The translations under genes were made by a program, and so were the position numbers. A stretch of DNA of 64,000 nt, taken from NCBI RefSeq assembly GCF_035046505.1, contig NC_089830.1, positions 20,870,379 through 20,934,378 on the forward strand. Reading direction: 5' to 3'. The notes below the pieces were generated by a model. That model was not told the origin of the DNA and made no database searches. It worked only from the letters and a program-made list of their open reading frames with translations. Of this stretch, positions 1-12,700 are shown in pieces. Numbering within the stretch: the stretch's first letter is position 1; every line of letters starts with the position of its first letter. This DNA comes from Tiliqua scincoides (lineage: Eukaryota; Chordata; Lepidosauria; Squamata; Scincidae).

Positions 1-155
1 AGTGTAAAGAGCATCTCCCAATCCACTCTGTCCATCCCCTGCATAATTTTGTATGTTTCAATCATGTCCCCCCTCGGGCGTCTCTTTTCTAGGCTGAAGA
101 GGCCCAAACACCATCGCCTTTCCTCATAAGGAAGGTGCCCCAGCCCAGTAATCAT
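1..155 (-). mobile_element. CR1-type LINE 3' fragment, antisense
   Basis: The sequence from GTGTAAAGAGCATCTCCC through AGGCTGAAGAGGCCC matches the same family as the longer antisense copy at 45783-46235. It is cut by the left edge of the window and lies in the intron before the ETS exon. Bases 156-606 show nothing else recognisable. Confidence 0.65.
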
Positions 156-606
156 CGTAGTCCACTCCCCCTTTACTATCCCCCTACTAAACAGATTGTC
201 ATAGCAGCACTTCAGGTTCACATGGAGGATCTCTTCCACAGTGGAAGTCCTTTAACTGAAGATGCCAAGTATGTTTTCTACCAAAAGGGTTACGGGCCCC
301 TCCCTGAAGGTTTCTGCTGCAACACGCAACTTGACTCTTTAGCTCTAGTCATCTGCTTTGGGGTTTAGGATACCACTTTTACAAAGCCATCTGTTTCAAT
401 ACCCTTAGTAGTTAAATGAAACCCTGTTCAGACGAACAGGAGATGGCAGCCAGGAATCACAGAGGCAAGCCGATAAAAGGGCAACAGCACTTCAGGAACT
501 GCTAAAATCAAGTGAAAATCGTTGGTCCACCCCTTCCCCAAACCTGTGGGAGCAGAGTGGGCGTCACCAACCATTTTGGTAAGCACTGTTTTCTTCCCAT
601 CCCCAG

Positions 607-816
607 GTGGCCAGACGCTGGGGCCAGCGGAAGAACAAGCCCCGCATGACTTATGAGAAGCTGAGTCGGGGCTTACGCTACTACTACCGCAAGAACATCA
701 TTCACAAGAGCAGCGGCCAGCGCTTCGTCTATCGCTTTGTCCGTGACGTCCGAAGCCTCCTGGGCGGGTTGGCAGAGAAGCTACAGGAGCAGAGCGGGAG
801 GATGCCAGCTTTGTAA
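607..816 (+). CDS. ETV2: Last exon of ETS-domain transcription factor, probably ETV2 (partial gene)
   Basis: This is a terminal coding exon of an ETS transcription factor, a nuclear DNA-binding protein. It opens after a pyrimidine-rich acceptor ending CCCCAG at 601-606, in phase 0 with VARRWG, and ends at TAA 814-816. It encodes the second half of the ETS domain: the recognition helix [12 protein letters not shown] with both DNA-contacting arginines, then the wing [16 protein letters not shown], then a short tail [19 protein letters not shown]. The first half of the ETS domain is not in bases 1-606, so earlier exons lie outside the window. The wing resembles ETS1/ETS2, but the family members with a C-terminus this short and a HAUS5 neighbour point to ETV2, the regulator of blood and vessel progenitors, which sits beside HAUS5 and RBM42 in human 19q13.12. 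The family is certain; the name rests mainly on neighbours. I saw no clear polyadenylation signal in the next 450 bases. Confidence 0.8.
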   Translation: MARRWGQRKNKPRMTYEKLSRGLRYYYRKNIIHKSSGQRFVYRFVRDVRSLLGGLAEKLQEQSGRMPAL

Positions 817-1319
817 AAAAAAGAAAAAAAAAAGAGGGCCTCTGGCCCCAAGGACACTACAGGGAGCAGAGAGGAAAAGAAGCGCTGGCAGCTTCCTTAT
901 AGATTTTTCCAGCTCCTTTGGTTTCTGAGATGAGGCAACAGTGGGGCTATGTTATCCCTGTGGCTATTGCTCGTTATAGGGCAGCTGGAGATGCACCCAC
1001 AAGGCTTCACCACCTTCCATCTGTACAAGGAGCGTGGTGGGTTTGTCCATCTAACTCTTGCTGTACACATGCAGGACAAAGAATACCTGGGTACTTAAGT
1101 AGAGTTTTTACATTTAATTCCACAAGGGGGTGATTTGCTTTTGACACTAAAAACCCCACCCAAGAAAGCAGTTGCTTCAATCTTTGTAATTACAATGTGC
1201 TAAATTGTTGAATTTTTAATGTTTCTTACACAATTCAGAGGTGCCAATTCCAATAGTAAATTTTTTTGTATCCTTTCATTGTCTTAAATTTTGTGTTTTA
1301 TCTATCCTTTTGCCTAATA

Positions 1320-1697
1320 CAGGGGTGCTCAATAGGTGGATCGCGATCTACTGGTAGATCGCGAGGCAAAATGAGTAGATCGCGGAGTGCCGACCCCCAC
1401 CCCTTCAAGTGCCTCTGGGAGGAAACGCCGGGAGTGAGGCCCATTGTACTCAATAGGGCTTACTCCCAGGCAAGTGTGGCTAGGATTGCAGCCTCACAGC
1501 CTAATCCTAGGCATGTCTACTCAGGAGTAAGTCCTGTTATACTCAGTGGGGCTCAAGGTACACCAACATACATTGTATACATAAATGTTATATGTTATGA
1601 TGGCGCGAACATTGTAAAAAAAAAAAACTCTGGTAGATCTCCGGGCCTTGCTGGGTTTCAAAGTAGCTCTCGAGCCAAAGAAGTGTGAGCACCCCTA
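1320..1697. mobile_element. Non-autonomous hAT element with perfect 8-bp target duplication
   Basis: The ends are CAGGGGTGCTCA and TGAGCACCCCTA, flanked by GCCTAATA at 1312-1319 and again at 1698-1705. Inside, near 1440-1545, are two pieces of the palindromic repeat whose motif is CAGGAGTAAGTCC, so that sequence is either nested or part of this family. Confidence 0.9.
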
Positions 1698-2090
1698 GCC
1701 TAATACATTATAGTACATGTTCTATTATGCAGCTGCCTAGCATAAATTGTGGCTAAACTACTGTTGCTATGCCAAAAAATGGTAGCATTTTTGAAATTCT
1801 CGCACCCAAATTAAGAACAAATCAAAATTATTCAGATAAACACAAAATGGTTCAAATTTTTTGCGCCGTGTTGTTTGAATGTGTCAATCTGAATGTGTCA
1901 CTTGGACAACGGACACCATAGAAATATGACACCAGCCACCACTTTGCCTTTGAAAAAGCAGGGAATTGACTTGTAGAACGTTAGGCTAGTAGCATGCTTC
2001 CAGCATGGTTAATTTAAAAATGACAAAATGGCATCTCTTCATTGAAATCAATTTTATGGAGGTCACCATGCTATTCCGTACACTCTACAC

Positions 2091-2551
2091 CAGGGGTGTC
2101 CAAAGTTTTTGGCAGGAGGGCCACATCAGCTCTCTGACACTGTGTCAGGGGCCAGGGAAAAAAAGAATTAATTTACATTTAAAATTTGAACAAATTTACA
2201 TAAGTTTACATAAATGAATATATTAAAGATGAACTTATATGAATGAATGAAGGTCTTGCAATAGCTCAAGGCCTATAAAAGGCCTTGCACAAAGCAAGGC
2301 TGGCCTTTCCTTTGCTGCCGCTACTGCATCACAGACGTGAAACAAACATTGGAGGGAGCCCTCATCCCACAGCTCACACTAGAGGTCAAACAGTCGCCCT
2401 CATGCTGATAGCAGTTGCGTTGGGCCAGTGTGGGCTCCAACAAATCTCTGGAGGGCCAGAGGCTCATTGAAGACTGGGGGCTCCCTGAGGGCTGCATTGA
2501 GAGGCCTTGAGGGCCACAAGTGGCCCCAGGGCCGGGGTTTGGGCACCCCTG
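2091..2551 (+). mobile_element. Non-autonomous hAT element with perfect target duplication
   Basis: The ends are CAGGGGTGTCCAAAG and TTTGGGCACCCCTG, with CTCTACAC at 2083-2090 and 2552-2559. Copies of the same family are at 39200-39663 (same strand) and 36750-37190 (opposite strand). It was inserted into an older repeat whose two halves lie at about 1960-2090 and 2552-2760; a relative of that host repeat is at 31262-31650. Confidence 0.92.
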
Positions 2552-2902
2552 CTCTACACTATGGGGGCTGCCCTGTTTTTGACAGATTCCGCTGTTGTTG
2601 AGATAGAAAAACAGGGGAAATGACGCAAGTATGGTGATGGTCATCTTTTCTAGTTTGCTTGGAGAAATTCTGGCTTGGCTAGCATGCTGGAACCTATTTA
2701 AACTAAGCTTACTAGAACCTTTAAAAAACCAGCTCTCAAGCACTTCTAGCCCTAGGAGGTAAAAAAGGATGCAGACATTTGTTCATTGATGAACAGGGTA
2801 GCTTGTATTCTGCAGTCACCTCACCTCCGGTTGAAAGGATAAAATTTGTATTAGGCCATTGCTCTAAGGCAGGGGTTCTCAAACAGTTTGGAGGCCCTAG
2901 AG

Positions 2903-3239
2903 CAGTGTTTCTCAAACTGTGGGTTGGGACCTACTAGTTGGGTGGTGAGCCAATGTCAGGTGGGTCTCCATTCATGTCAATATTTTTAATATATTAGACT
3001 GGATGCTCCCATGGTATATGACTGCATTTGGGGAAATGTTATAGATCTGTACTTTTAATAGGCTACTATGTATATATGCTTTTAACAATGATAATCAATG
3101 GGACTTACTCCTGGGTAAGTGTAGGTAGGATGGCCGCCTAGGATTGTTAAAAATTTATCTACTTGATGTCACTTCCAGTGGGTCCTGACAGATTCATTCC
3201 AAAAAGTGGGTCCTGGTGCTAAAAATTTGAGAACCACTG
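2903..3239 (+). mobile_element. Non-autonomous hAT element between the ETS gene and HAUS5
   Basis: The ends are CAGTGTTTCTCAAACTG and TTTGAGAACCACTG, flanked by CCCTAGAG and CCCTAGAT (7 of 8 match). A complete relative on the other strand is at 49934-50264. A piece of the palindromic squamate repeat (GGGACTTACTCCTGG) lies inside at about 3088-3150. Confidence 0.85.
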
Positions 3240-3477
3240 CCCTAGATGCTGCTGCCTGTGTTATAAATCCAAAGGGTGTGGCTATAATGGTGATTAGGCC
3301 GCAGTGCTCCCTCTGCAAGTAGCAGCTTGTTTAACTCTTGATGCACGTTGCCTAATCTGCCCTGCCAGTTTCGCGAACCACCAACAATTGCTTCATAACC
3401 CACTGATGGGTCCTGGACTGCTGCTCTAAGGTTTACAAATGACACGAGCCAGCCTAAATTAAGGTTACTATCTAAAG

Positions 3478-3483
3478 TTTATT
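3478..3483 (-). terminator. Polyadenylation signal of HAUS5
   Basis: AATAAA on the minus strand lies 289 bases past the HAUS5 stop codon. Cleavage would fall near 3455-3465. The implied 3' UTR of about 300 bases includes a (TG)n run at 3587-3614. It is the first canonical hexamer found downstream of the stop. Confidence 0.6.
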
Positions 3484-3771
3484 ATAAAGATTCTTTTTAC
3501 AAAGAAACAGGAAATACGTTTACTACACTCACTAAGGGGGTGTTTGTTTTGCATGGGGGAAGATTCAAAACGATGACTCTTTAGACTGTGTGTGTGTGTG
3601 TGTGTGTGTGTGTGGGGCAGTCCAGAATTCTCACCCTGTGTAATGTGTGTGATTTGGCCCCAAGACTACAAGTGTACCACTAACCAGCCACTGGGCCGAC
3701 ACCCACTTCAGCCATGAGCACTGCTACCCCTGGGATCCACTCCTGCTGGTTGGAGGACTCCAGGGGTGGTC

Positions 3772-6700
3772 TCAGGCCCAGCTATGCCGCTGCTGCTGCA
3801 GTTTTCTGGCTGCCCGGTTCCAGCGCTCCAGCCACTGCCGCAAGGTAAAGCCAAGGCGCTGCTCGTGGGGAAGCACAAACTGGGCAGGCTGTTCCCACCT
3901 AGAAAAAGAGAAATAAGGGTGAGTTGCAGGTGCTGTAGCCCCCTCACCTATCCCAACCGCTGCTGGACAAGAAGCCCTCCCACCAACTCCAGGGATGACA
4001 GTCTCGACTACAGCAGTGGTTTCCAAGGCCCTCAACACACCCCCTTTCTGTGTTGATTGCCTGCCGGGAACTTCTGCACAGGTGTGTAACTAGTCAGAGA
4101 CTGAGCTCCACGCACTCTGCCAGGAGTGGGCACATGACAGCCCCTCAGGCTCCGCCCTAGTTATGGAGGCAGCGCTAGCAGCTTCACGCCTTCCATTCCT
4201 TTAAGGGGAACCTCCACAAGGAAGGGAGGGCACAAAGCTGCCGAAGCAAGCACCCCCCCCCTTTGTGGAGAACCCGTAAGTGATGTGTCACCATGTCACA
4301 TCATAACATCACTGCTTTGGGTGCCAGGGCAGCATGTGACGCCTCTGCTTCTGCATCTTGCAGAGGATTCTGGGATGCTTCTGGGGCACAAGCCTTGGTA
4401 CATGGGAAGCATCCGCTCTGTCATGATCCCATACTGCCAATTTTCAGTGTCTGACTTTCAGGGAACCATATCCACAGCGACACAGTCATCGCAAACCCTC
4501 TTCTGGGATGCATAGTTGATTGCTGTATACCTCCTGTTACAGGATCTTGAAGGGCTAGGACGTTCTGAAGTGTGTTGTCAGAGTCCTGGGGGGCAATACC
4601 CCCTAGGGAGCAACTCCGCTGCCACCAGCCAAAGAACCAGGATCGCTAGAGGGATGCCCTGGCTTAAACGTAAGGGATGCCTTGCAGCTTAGGCTCTCTT
4701 TAATTCCTCTCTTTTACTCCCTATAAGGGAAGAGAATAATGGTTCCCAGATACCTCGCTGAGACCCAGACGAAAAGGAATAAGAAACAGAGCGTATTATC
4801 CGTTAAGTACTCCCAACTGACAAGACGGCTCCAACACAATTCAGATATGCGCTTTGGATAAAGGTATTACAGTTCTAAGAGGCTACCAAACCTGCAGGAC
4901 TCCTCTAAGTTGGAACCCTTTTGTGAACCTGCTGAAAAACCACTACAAAGCTGTCTGAGTAGCCAGAATTAGTTTAGTTTCTCTCATTTACTCACAACAC
5001 CAGAGTGAGGCTAACTCTCCCTTAGTCTCGTGAGAAGGAAGACAACCAAGTTTCCTTCTCTAAAGGTTTTTACCCTCTTCACTAAAGAACTCAACCATTC
5101 TTACCTCAATCTTTTGCACCTGAGGAGTCCTACCTACTCTAATACCCATGCAAGAGAAACAACGAACTCAAATGAAACAACAGTTTCATGACATGTGTGT
5201 CAGAATATGCAGCTAGCCCTACTTAAGAAAATATAAGAGTAGTCCTTCTGGGTCTCAAGCATTCAGTTTCCAATAGTGGAAGATCTCGAGCAGGACCTGA
5301 AGGCAACAGCCCTCTCTCTGTTCCCGATATACTACCTTTAACCATGGAGGTACCACATCAGCTACTATGGCTAGTAGCTATGAGTTCTCCATTGACCCTC
5401 ATTGCTTCAAGCTGCTCCTACCAGCTCTTTTCCCTTCTCGTCCCCACCAGTCTCTCTCTACTCACCAGGCATCCATGACGGCCTGCAGCTCCTGCCAAAG
5501 CTCTATGCGGTGGCTGCACTCGTCCGCCACCCGCTGGATCCGGGGAAGCAGCTCATGGGCCTGATCCTGATCGTGGGCTTGCACCTCTCGCACTAGGGCT
5601 GAGGACAGATGGAGAAAGAGAAAGGCACTGAGGGAGATTGTGGGTAGGAAAGATTGATTTGGCATCAAATGTACATTTAATAAAATGTAGCTTTTCACCT
5701 GATGTGATCCAGTGGGGTTTGTTTTAATGTTATTATTTTAATGTTATCGTTTTAATGTCGGAAGCTGCCTTGACTGTCTGCACTGTGAGAAAGGCGGGAT
5801 GCAAATTCTTTAAATAAAATAAAGGTCGGCGACAAAATGATGGCAGAACTTGGATATGGGAGACATTTCATCTCTTTGGTCTGACTTTGTGGGTAGCCTT
5901 ATGAGCCCAGAGTATCCATTCCTGGTCCACAAAAATCAGGAAGTAGATTCTCCAATGGATTCTGCGTGCCTATTTTTAAACCCATGCCCTGCTTTTCAGC
6001 CAAGTCTGACACCCAAGCAGTTTACTATTAAAACCCACAAGCGCACTCACTCTGCGCATCCGGTTCGGTGGTGTTGTCCAGCTGCTGCTGCAGGTTTCCC
6101 AGTGCCCTCCGCTTCGAAGCCAGCTGGCTCTGGAGGCCAATGAGAGTCTGCTTCAGCTCTACCACATGGAAGGGCAGCTGCTCCGGAGCCTGAAAAAGGG
6201 ATAGGAAAGAGAGAGGTGCGACGAAGAAACCGAGGAGAGCACCCAGCAACGCCCTTCCCCTTTCTGCACCCGGAACCGTTACAAGGGGGCTGGCCACAAG
6301 GAGCAAGGGAAGACGCTCTTGGGGGTACCTGAACGGACCGTTGGCATCTCAACGGTCCGACCTGATCCAATCTCTGCCTACTTGTCCCAGATGCCTGTAC
6401 TGGAACATGGACAGATACACGGACCGGGAGTCACACACCTTGTAGAGTGGGAAGGCCAGCCCCTTGCACACGTTGAGGAAGCTCAGGTACTTGGGTGGCG
6501 CGGCCCGGTTCAGGCGGTGGATAGAAAGTTCCTGGGCAGCGACGCATTGAGACCTGGAAGATTGGGGGGGGGGGGAGGGAAGAGAGAACGATGGGCATTG
6601 AGCCTCCTTGTTCTTAAAATGACAAGAAGCAACAACAAGGCTCTATATCAGCTGGTCCAGGTGTGACAGGGGAGTCTGTCCTTCCAGCAAAGGGAGCCCC

Positions 6701-9700
6701 CCCCCCCCCCAAAAAAAAACTGTCTCCCCAGTGTGGAGCTGGCTCCATCGCAGCCCCACAGTTGTACTGAGAGCACAGGGCACTCCAGGCAGGACGCCCA
6801 CCCTGTGCGATCTGAGCAAGAGGCACGTTTTTAGAAGGGATGCTTTTAAAAACAAATGAACGAGAAATTCTCAGGAGTGTGAATCGGGTGCTGCCAACTC
6901 CTCCTCCTCCCACACGTGTGGCTATTTATGTGCTCGTAACACCACTCGCCCGTCAGAAGGAACAAGGGGAAGGACCCACCCAGGCAGCTCCCGGCGCAGC
7001 AGGCAAGGCAGGGCGACGGCCCCAAACTGCTCCACCTCCTGCTTCACACGGTTGTGCAGCTGCCGTGTCACCACTGCCACCTGCTCGGCCTGAGGCAGCA
7101 GCTTCTTGTTGATGAAGTCCTGGATCTGATAGAGAGAGAGAGAGAGAGTCAATTCAGGGAGACCCTCTCCGAGGGGTCCTATGTATAGCTACTAAGCACA
7201 GAATCTATTTCCGGGTGCAGAAAGCAGCACCGCAATAATCCCCCCCCCCAACAAAACTAGGTTTCTAGTCCTCAGTATTCTGCTTGGAAACCCACAGGCA
7301 AGAAAAACTGGGCAGAGAGGTGGTGCCTCAGCATTCTTTTGCACTCTCCACCCCTGATACTTATAAACTGTTATTCCAATTATCCCCTGTTGTCAAGCCA
7401 GATTTAAGGAGCATTTGGGACCCCACTTGACTCCCCTGAAGTGTTGTGGTGACTAGGCGCAAGGCAATTCAACAGGAAGTTGCAGGCAAAGGAGACATCT
7501 GAGTGACAAACCCCCACAGAAAGCCTCATACTTCCCTGGTCCCGGGGAGAACTGGTGTATCTCCCAAAGGCCCCCCTGGCAGGGTCCGTCTGCACCCACA
7601 ATATTTATTTTTTCCAATTTTTGTGTCACCCTTCCTCCAAGGAGCTCAGGGTGATGTACAGTTTCTCCCCTCCTTTTGTCCTCACAACAACCTGTGAGGT
7701 AGGCCACCAGGTCATGAAGTGACATCCTTCTGTCCCCCCCCCCCCCAACTACAATGGAAGGGCAGGGCTTGGGCAGTAGGTCATAGCAACCAGGTCTGAG
7801 ACTTCTCCCTATTCACCCACAGACAGAATTGCGGTATAAATGAGGTTGGCATGTACCAGGACAGCCCCACAAGCATTTCCCTTACGTTCAACTCCTCTAT
7901 TGGTACGTCGGACTCCTGACTCTTTCCCCACCAGCCACCCTGTTCTTGTCCAAGAAAGATCTCCGCCCACTACTGCCCCCTTCTGAAGCAAAGTGGCATC
8001 ACTGAGGCCACCTCACCTCAGCTTGGTCTTTGCGAAGTTGGGACTTTATATAAGAAGTGCCTTTGATGAGTGCCCGGATATGCTCCTGTTTCTCGTTCTG
8101 CAGAGGAAGGAAGGCAAAGGCATCCATTAAAGATATTGAAAAGACACAGACACGTGCAAATTCAATCATAAGCCCTACAAGTCTTCACACCCCCACCCCC
8201 CCCACACACACATTTTACACCAGCTCTGATTTGCACTTGCCTACCCCAACCAAGAGCTGGCTACATTCTGACACTACACAATTAGACCCCAGACGTAGGA
8301 CCGCGTGGCACCTCCAGAATCTTAGGTGGCACTCACCACTAAACGGCGGAAGTCCAGAATGCGCTGGCGCTTGGCTTGCAAGCCCTGTAGCTCCGCGTGC
8401 CGGCTCCTTACCACCTCATCCAGCTCCCGGCAGCTAGTCAGCAGTCCGTCCCTGTAGCCCCGTAACCTCACGGCCCGTAGCTCCAACTCAAACACAGCTC
8501 TGGTTTGTTTGTTTTTTAATTTTGGGGGTGGGTGAGGAATAAAATCAGCATGGGGGGGGTGAAGGAAGAAAGAAAGGGTCCCTGTTAGGTCTACTTGAGC
8601 AGCACAGGGGGAAGCCAACCTATATCAGTGATTTTCAACCTTTCGTATCTCACGGCACACTGAGAAGGCATGAAAATTGTCAAGGCGCACCATCAGGTTT
8701 TTGACAATTGACAAGGCACTACCACACTGCCAGTGGGGGAAGGCTCACATCCCCCAAAGCTTTAACCCGCTGCGCCACCACGTCCCTTAAGTAGTGACCA
8801 GTTGAAACAAGAAAACCAGTACGCTTTATTACAATGTTAATGGGCACACGGGGGGTGGGGCGGCAGTGCAAGGGTGGTGGTGTGGGGGCTTCTATTTTTA
8901 ATAGCGTCCCCTGTATCCGCGGTTTCCATATCTGCAAGGGTCCATGGAACAGATCCCCCGTGGATATGGGGGCATGGCTGTATTAGAAAACCCACAAAAA
9001 CTCAGAACAAAGTTCACCTTTAATCCGAGGAACACATTCGACATCACCTGTCCTGAATACAAGAGGCTGCTGCCTGCCAAGTCAACACCACTAATCCATC
9101 TTACGCACTGTATCGCCAACACTGATTGGCACCTGCTCTGCAGGGTCCCGGACAGAAATTGCTCTCTGCTTTAACCTGGATACTATTGCCAGGGGTTGAA
9201 CCAAGGACTTTCTGCATGCAAGACAGAAGAGGCTCTGCCACTGAGCTCCCAATGGGTCACCCAGGATTCAAGAGAAGCAATGCTGATGCCAAAGGTTTTG
9301 GAACAGGGCTGTTTGTTTGCTGCAGTGGTTATCACAGCAAACAATCTTCTGCCCAGCTGTCCCCAGCAGGTGCTGTACCTGTGATCTATGCTCCTCCAAG
9401 AGAAATGAACCCACTCAAAACCCGGAGAGTTGCTTGAACAACATGGAGCTTAGATGGACCGTATAAGGCCATTTCACGTGTTCAATGAGCGCCGGGACAC
9501 CGTCAAAGGATCTACACTACCCCGGGAAGCAACTCAGCCATCAGGCTGCAAGCAAGGAGCCAGGTGGCAGGTGTCATCTCTTACCTGGCCAGGATGGTCC
9601 GCTCTGAGCCATCGGACAGCAAACGGTGCATCTCCTGAACGACAGTTTCCAGATCCGATGAAAGGCTTTTCCCTTTGGCCTGCAGGGGGAGATGCTGCAC

Positions 9701-12700
9701 ACAGAGCATCTCACACTTGCTCCAGCCTTCCTACCATGGGAAGAGACAAAAGCCATGTGACACTGACATTTCACGGCCTCAGCACTGAGAAAACTCCGGG
9801 TCTTGTCTATGACTATTAAATTCTGCCACATTAACTGTACGCTTCTGGGGCCTGAGTGTTTAGGGAAGCAGGCCGAGAAGGGGCGGTTTAAGATGGTGTG
9901 TTTTACTTGATTGGGTCCTAATTAAGGTATGGCCAAATTAGCTCACCAGCACAAGCACAGCATCACTTGATGCTCCCATAACTTGAGATGGAAAGCCATC
10001 TGTCAACTGGCCCTGTATCCCACATCCCTGTTACAAACTCCTCACCTTTATGAGGCCCTGGACAGAGGGCAAATTGTCCACCGGGTCCGAGACATCTTCT
10101 AAGTGGACACTGTCATAGCGGAACCTGGGTATAGGGCAGAATGGGCAGAACTGTAGACACTGACATGGGTCAAGGCCACCTTGGCCCTTCCAGGGGTGTC
10201 TCAAAAACACATGCACCCACTCCAACCCCCTCCCTAGGACAAGACCTACTTGAGTGCTGCCACATCTTTGGAGATGTTGATGCTGTCAGTGAGCTCCTGC
10301 AGCTTCTGGGTCCTCTGTAGGGCCAGGTGCTCCAGGGCCGAGAGGATATGGGCAGGCGGGTGGGAGCCCACCATTTTCTGTAGGGAGTATGGACACACCC
10401 ACAGCTCAGTAGGAATGCAGTAGGAATGGCCCACCTGACGCCATCTAAGCAATGGCACGTCAGGGGATGCTTAAATGCCTCCAGGATGGGGCCCCTGTGC
10501 CTTCCCCAGCAACAAGCAAAGGTCCTCTCAGCCACTGGAAGCATAAAACGCTCCCAAGGGACTTCGCTTACCTCCACGGTGCTCAGCCAGTGTTGGTAGG
10601 CGGTGTTCAGCTGTTCCTGGGTCATCTCACTGCTGAGAGATACAAAAGAAGGGGTGTCAGAAGCCCAAGGGCAGACAAACACAGCTCCTCTTCCTATTAT
10701 AACCAAGTCCTGTAGGTGCACCTGAAATGACGCTTCCCTCGTATACCCCAATTCCATCCCCTCCCTCCAAGTTGTCTTCCTTGAGTCAGTAGTGTAAGCT
10801 CCTTGGGGCAAGGAATCTGTATTCTCACTCTGTGTAAAGTACCGTGCACAGCGATGGCACCATAATACCACTGCACTGGAAAAGGAGGAAGGGGCTGTCA
10901 ATCAACGCCAGGGCAACTGCCTGCACGACTGAAGACCTGCAGGTTTAATCACCGGCATCTCAAGCTCAAAGGTCTGGAAAACACACACCCTAGAGAATCA
11001 CCAGTGGCTGAGTAGGTTGACTACCTCAACTGTCAATTCAATTCCTTACAGCCTGATTCAAATTCCCAGATACCCAAATTGAAATACAGGGAATATTTCC
11101 AGCCCAGGAGGATGGTTTGGAGAAAAGGCACAAAGGGAGGTTGAGGGTAGAGATGTCCCTCTAACCTGCCCAAGGGACACGGGGAGGTCCTTACCCGACA
11201 TTCCCAGACATGCCATGCTCAAAGAGGGTCTTCAGGAACAGGAAGCGGAGTTGGCAGGCTTCTTGGACATTGCGCTACAGAGAACACAGAAGAGATGCTG
11301 ACATGGGCAGAGATTTGCAGTCTCCTCTGTCATCGCCCCCCCTCCCGTTCCCACTGCAGTGGATGATCTAAAAGTCTACGAAGAAACTGCAAGACAGTCT
11401 CATCCACTCCTAAGACTTGCTGCCACTACCAGCATTTATACTCCTCACGATCACCCCCACCAACCTATCTGTCATAACACTCCTGCTCTGCTCCCAGTTC
11501 CCCACTGGTATTTAACCAACAGGCTCTCACCAGAACTTCTGGCTCCAGAGTGGGGAATCCAGACAAGTAAGCTTTCCCACCAAACACCATCTGTGCCTTG
11601 GCTTTCCTGCCAAGAGAACATGAGGATTTCATTAGAAGGGTGCACCATATTCCCCCTACAAAATGCAATTCAGACACCTGTTTCCCAGACCCCGGCCATC
11701 CAGGGCACTGGTACGTGTAGGGAAGGGGCTCCAAGGAGGGTGAGCTGCCGGGATGCCATCTTCTCCTGCGCCCTATGGACAAACGTGGCAAGCAAAACCC
11801 GCTGCTTCTTGTCTTGTGGCGGGCAGACATACCGCTCCATCTCCTTGAGCTGCTCCAGACGCCCCTGGACTTGCATCTCTCTCCCGCGCAACTGCTGGCG
11901 TTCTGCTGCAACCCGGGTCGAGTAGGCCTGGAGCAACAAGATGCGGCGCTGGGCATCGCGGATCTTCTCCTGGGCAGTCTCCAGGGCAACCTCTGAGAGA
12001 ACAAGAGTAAAATATTATACCAAACCAAGAGCTCCAAGTGCCATTGGAGGACCATGCACTGTGATGGGGGGGGCAGTTGAGGTTTGCACCTCCCAGAATC
12101 AGCAATGCAGACCCCAGCAACCCACCCACTGCTTCCACCACAAACAGAGGCAGCTCCCCTAACTTGCTCCACCACAAGGCCTGGTCCTTCTGGCTTACCG
12201 TTGGCCACTAGCTCACGCTGTGCTGACTCAATCTGGAGATCGACTTGCTGCAGCTCTCCCCGCAGGCGGGCAATGCCCTGGACAAGCTGCTTACGGCACT
12301 CCTTCTCCGACTCCGAGTCCCCTCGCATGCCCTGGAGAGGAAGACACATGCACACCCCAGACCTACAGTGAGCAGCAATCCAGGCCAACTGTTAGCTCTT
12401 CCACCACATGCAAGGTGGACAAGCATAAGGCATTACCTCTAGTCCATTTCATGAACAGCCAATCTGATTCCCTTGCCCAGTCTGCCCAACACTCCTAAAC
12501 TCAATTATCCCTTCCAAAAGTTAACACTACCTTGCCCCCATTGACAAAATCTTTGCATGGAATCATGCATAAAGCAATTGCATGTTAAGGATCTGTGGAT
12601 TGGGGAAATAAACCATTAACCCATAGTGGTATTAAGAGGGGAGCAGAGGAGGGTTCTTCTGACCCTCCCTCAAATCATATTCTGGGACTAAACCACAAAG

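Noticed and set aside
4574-5311. A stretch that begins TGTTG and ends CAACA, reminiscent of a solo LTR
   Set aside because: No target duplication, no convincing internal signals and no second copy in the window; the ends can arise by chance.
10170-10901. A 243-codon minus-strand open frame
   Set aside because: It reads through HAUS5 exons 9 and 10 plus introns. The real protein uses only the exon parts; the rest is chance.
11465-12388. A 307-codon minus-strand open frame
   Set aside because: It covers HAUS5 exon 5 correctly, then runs on through an intron and out of frame over exon 6.
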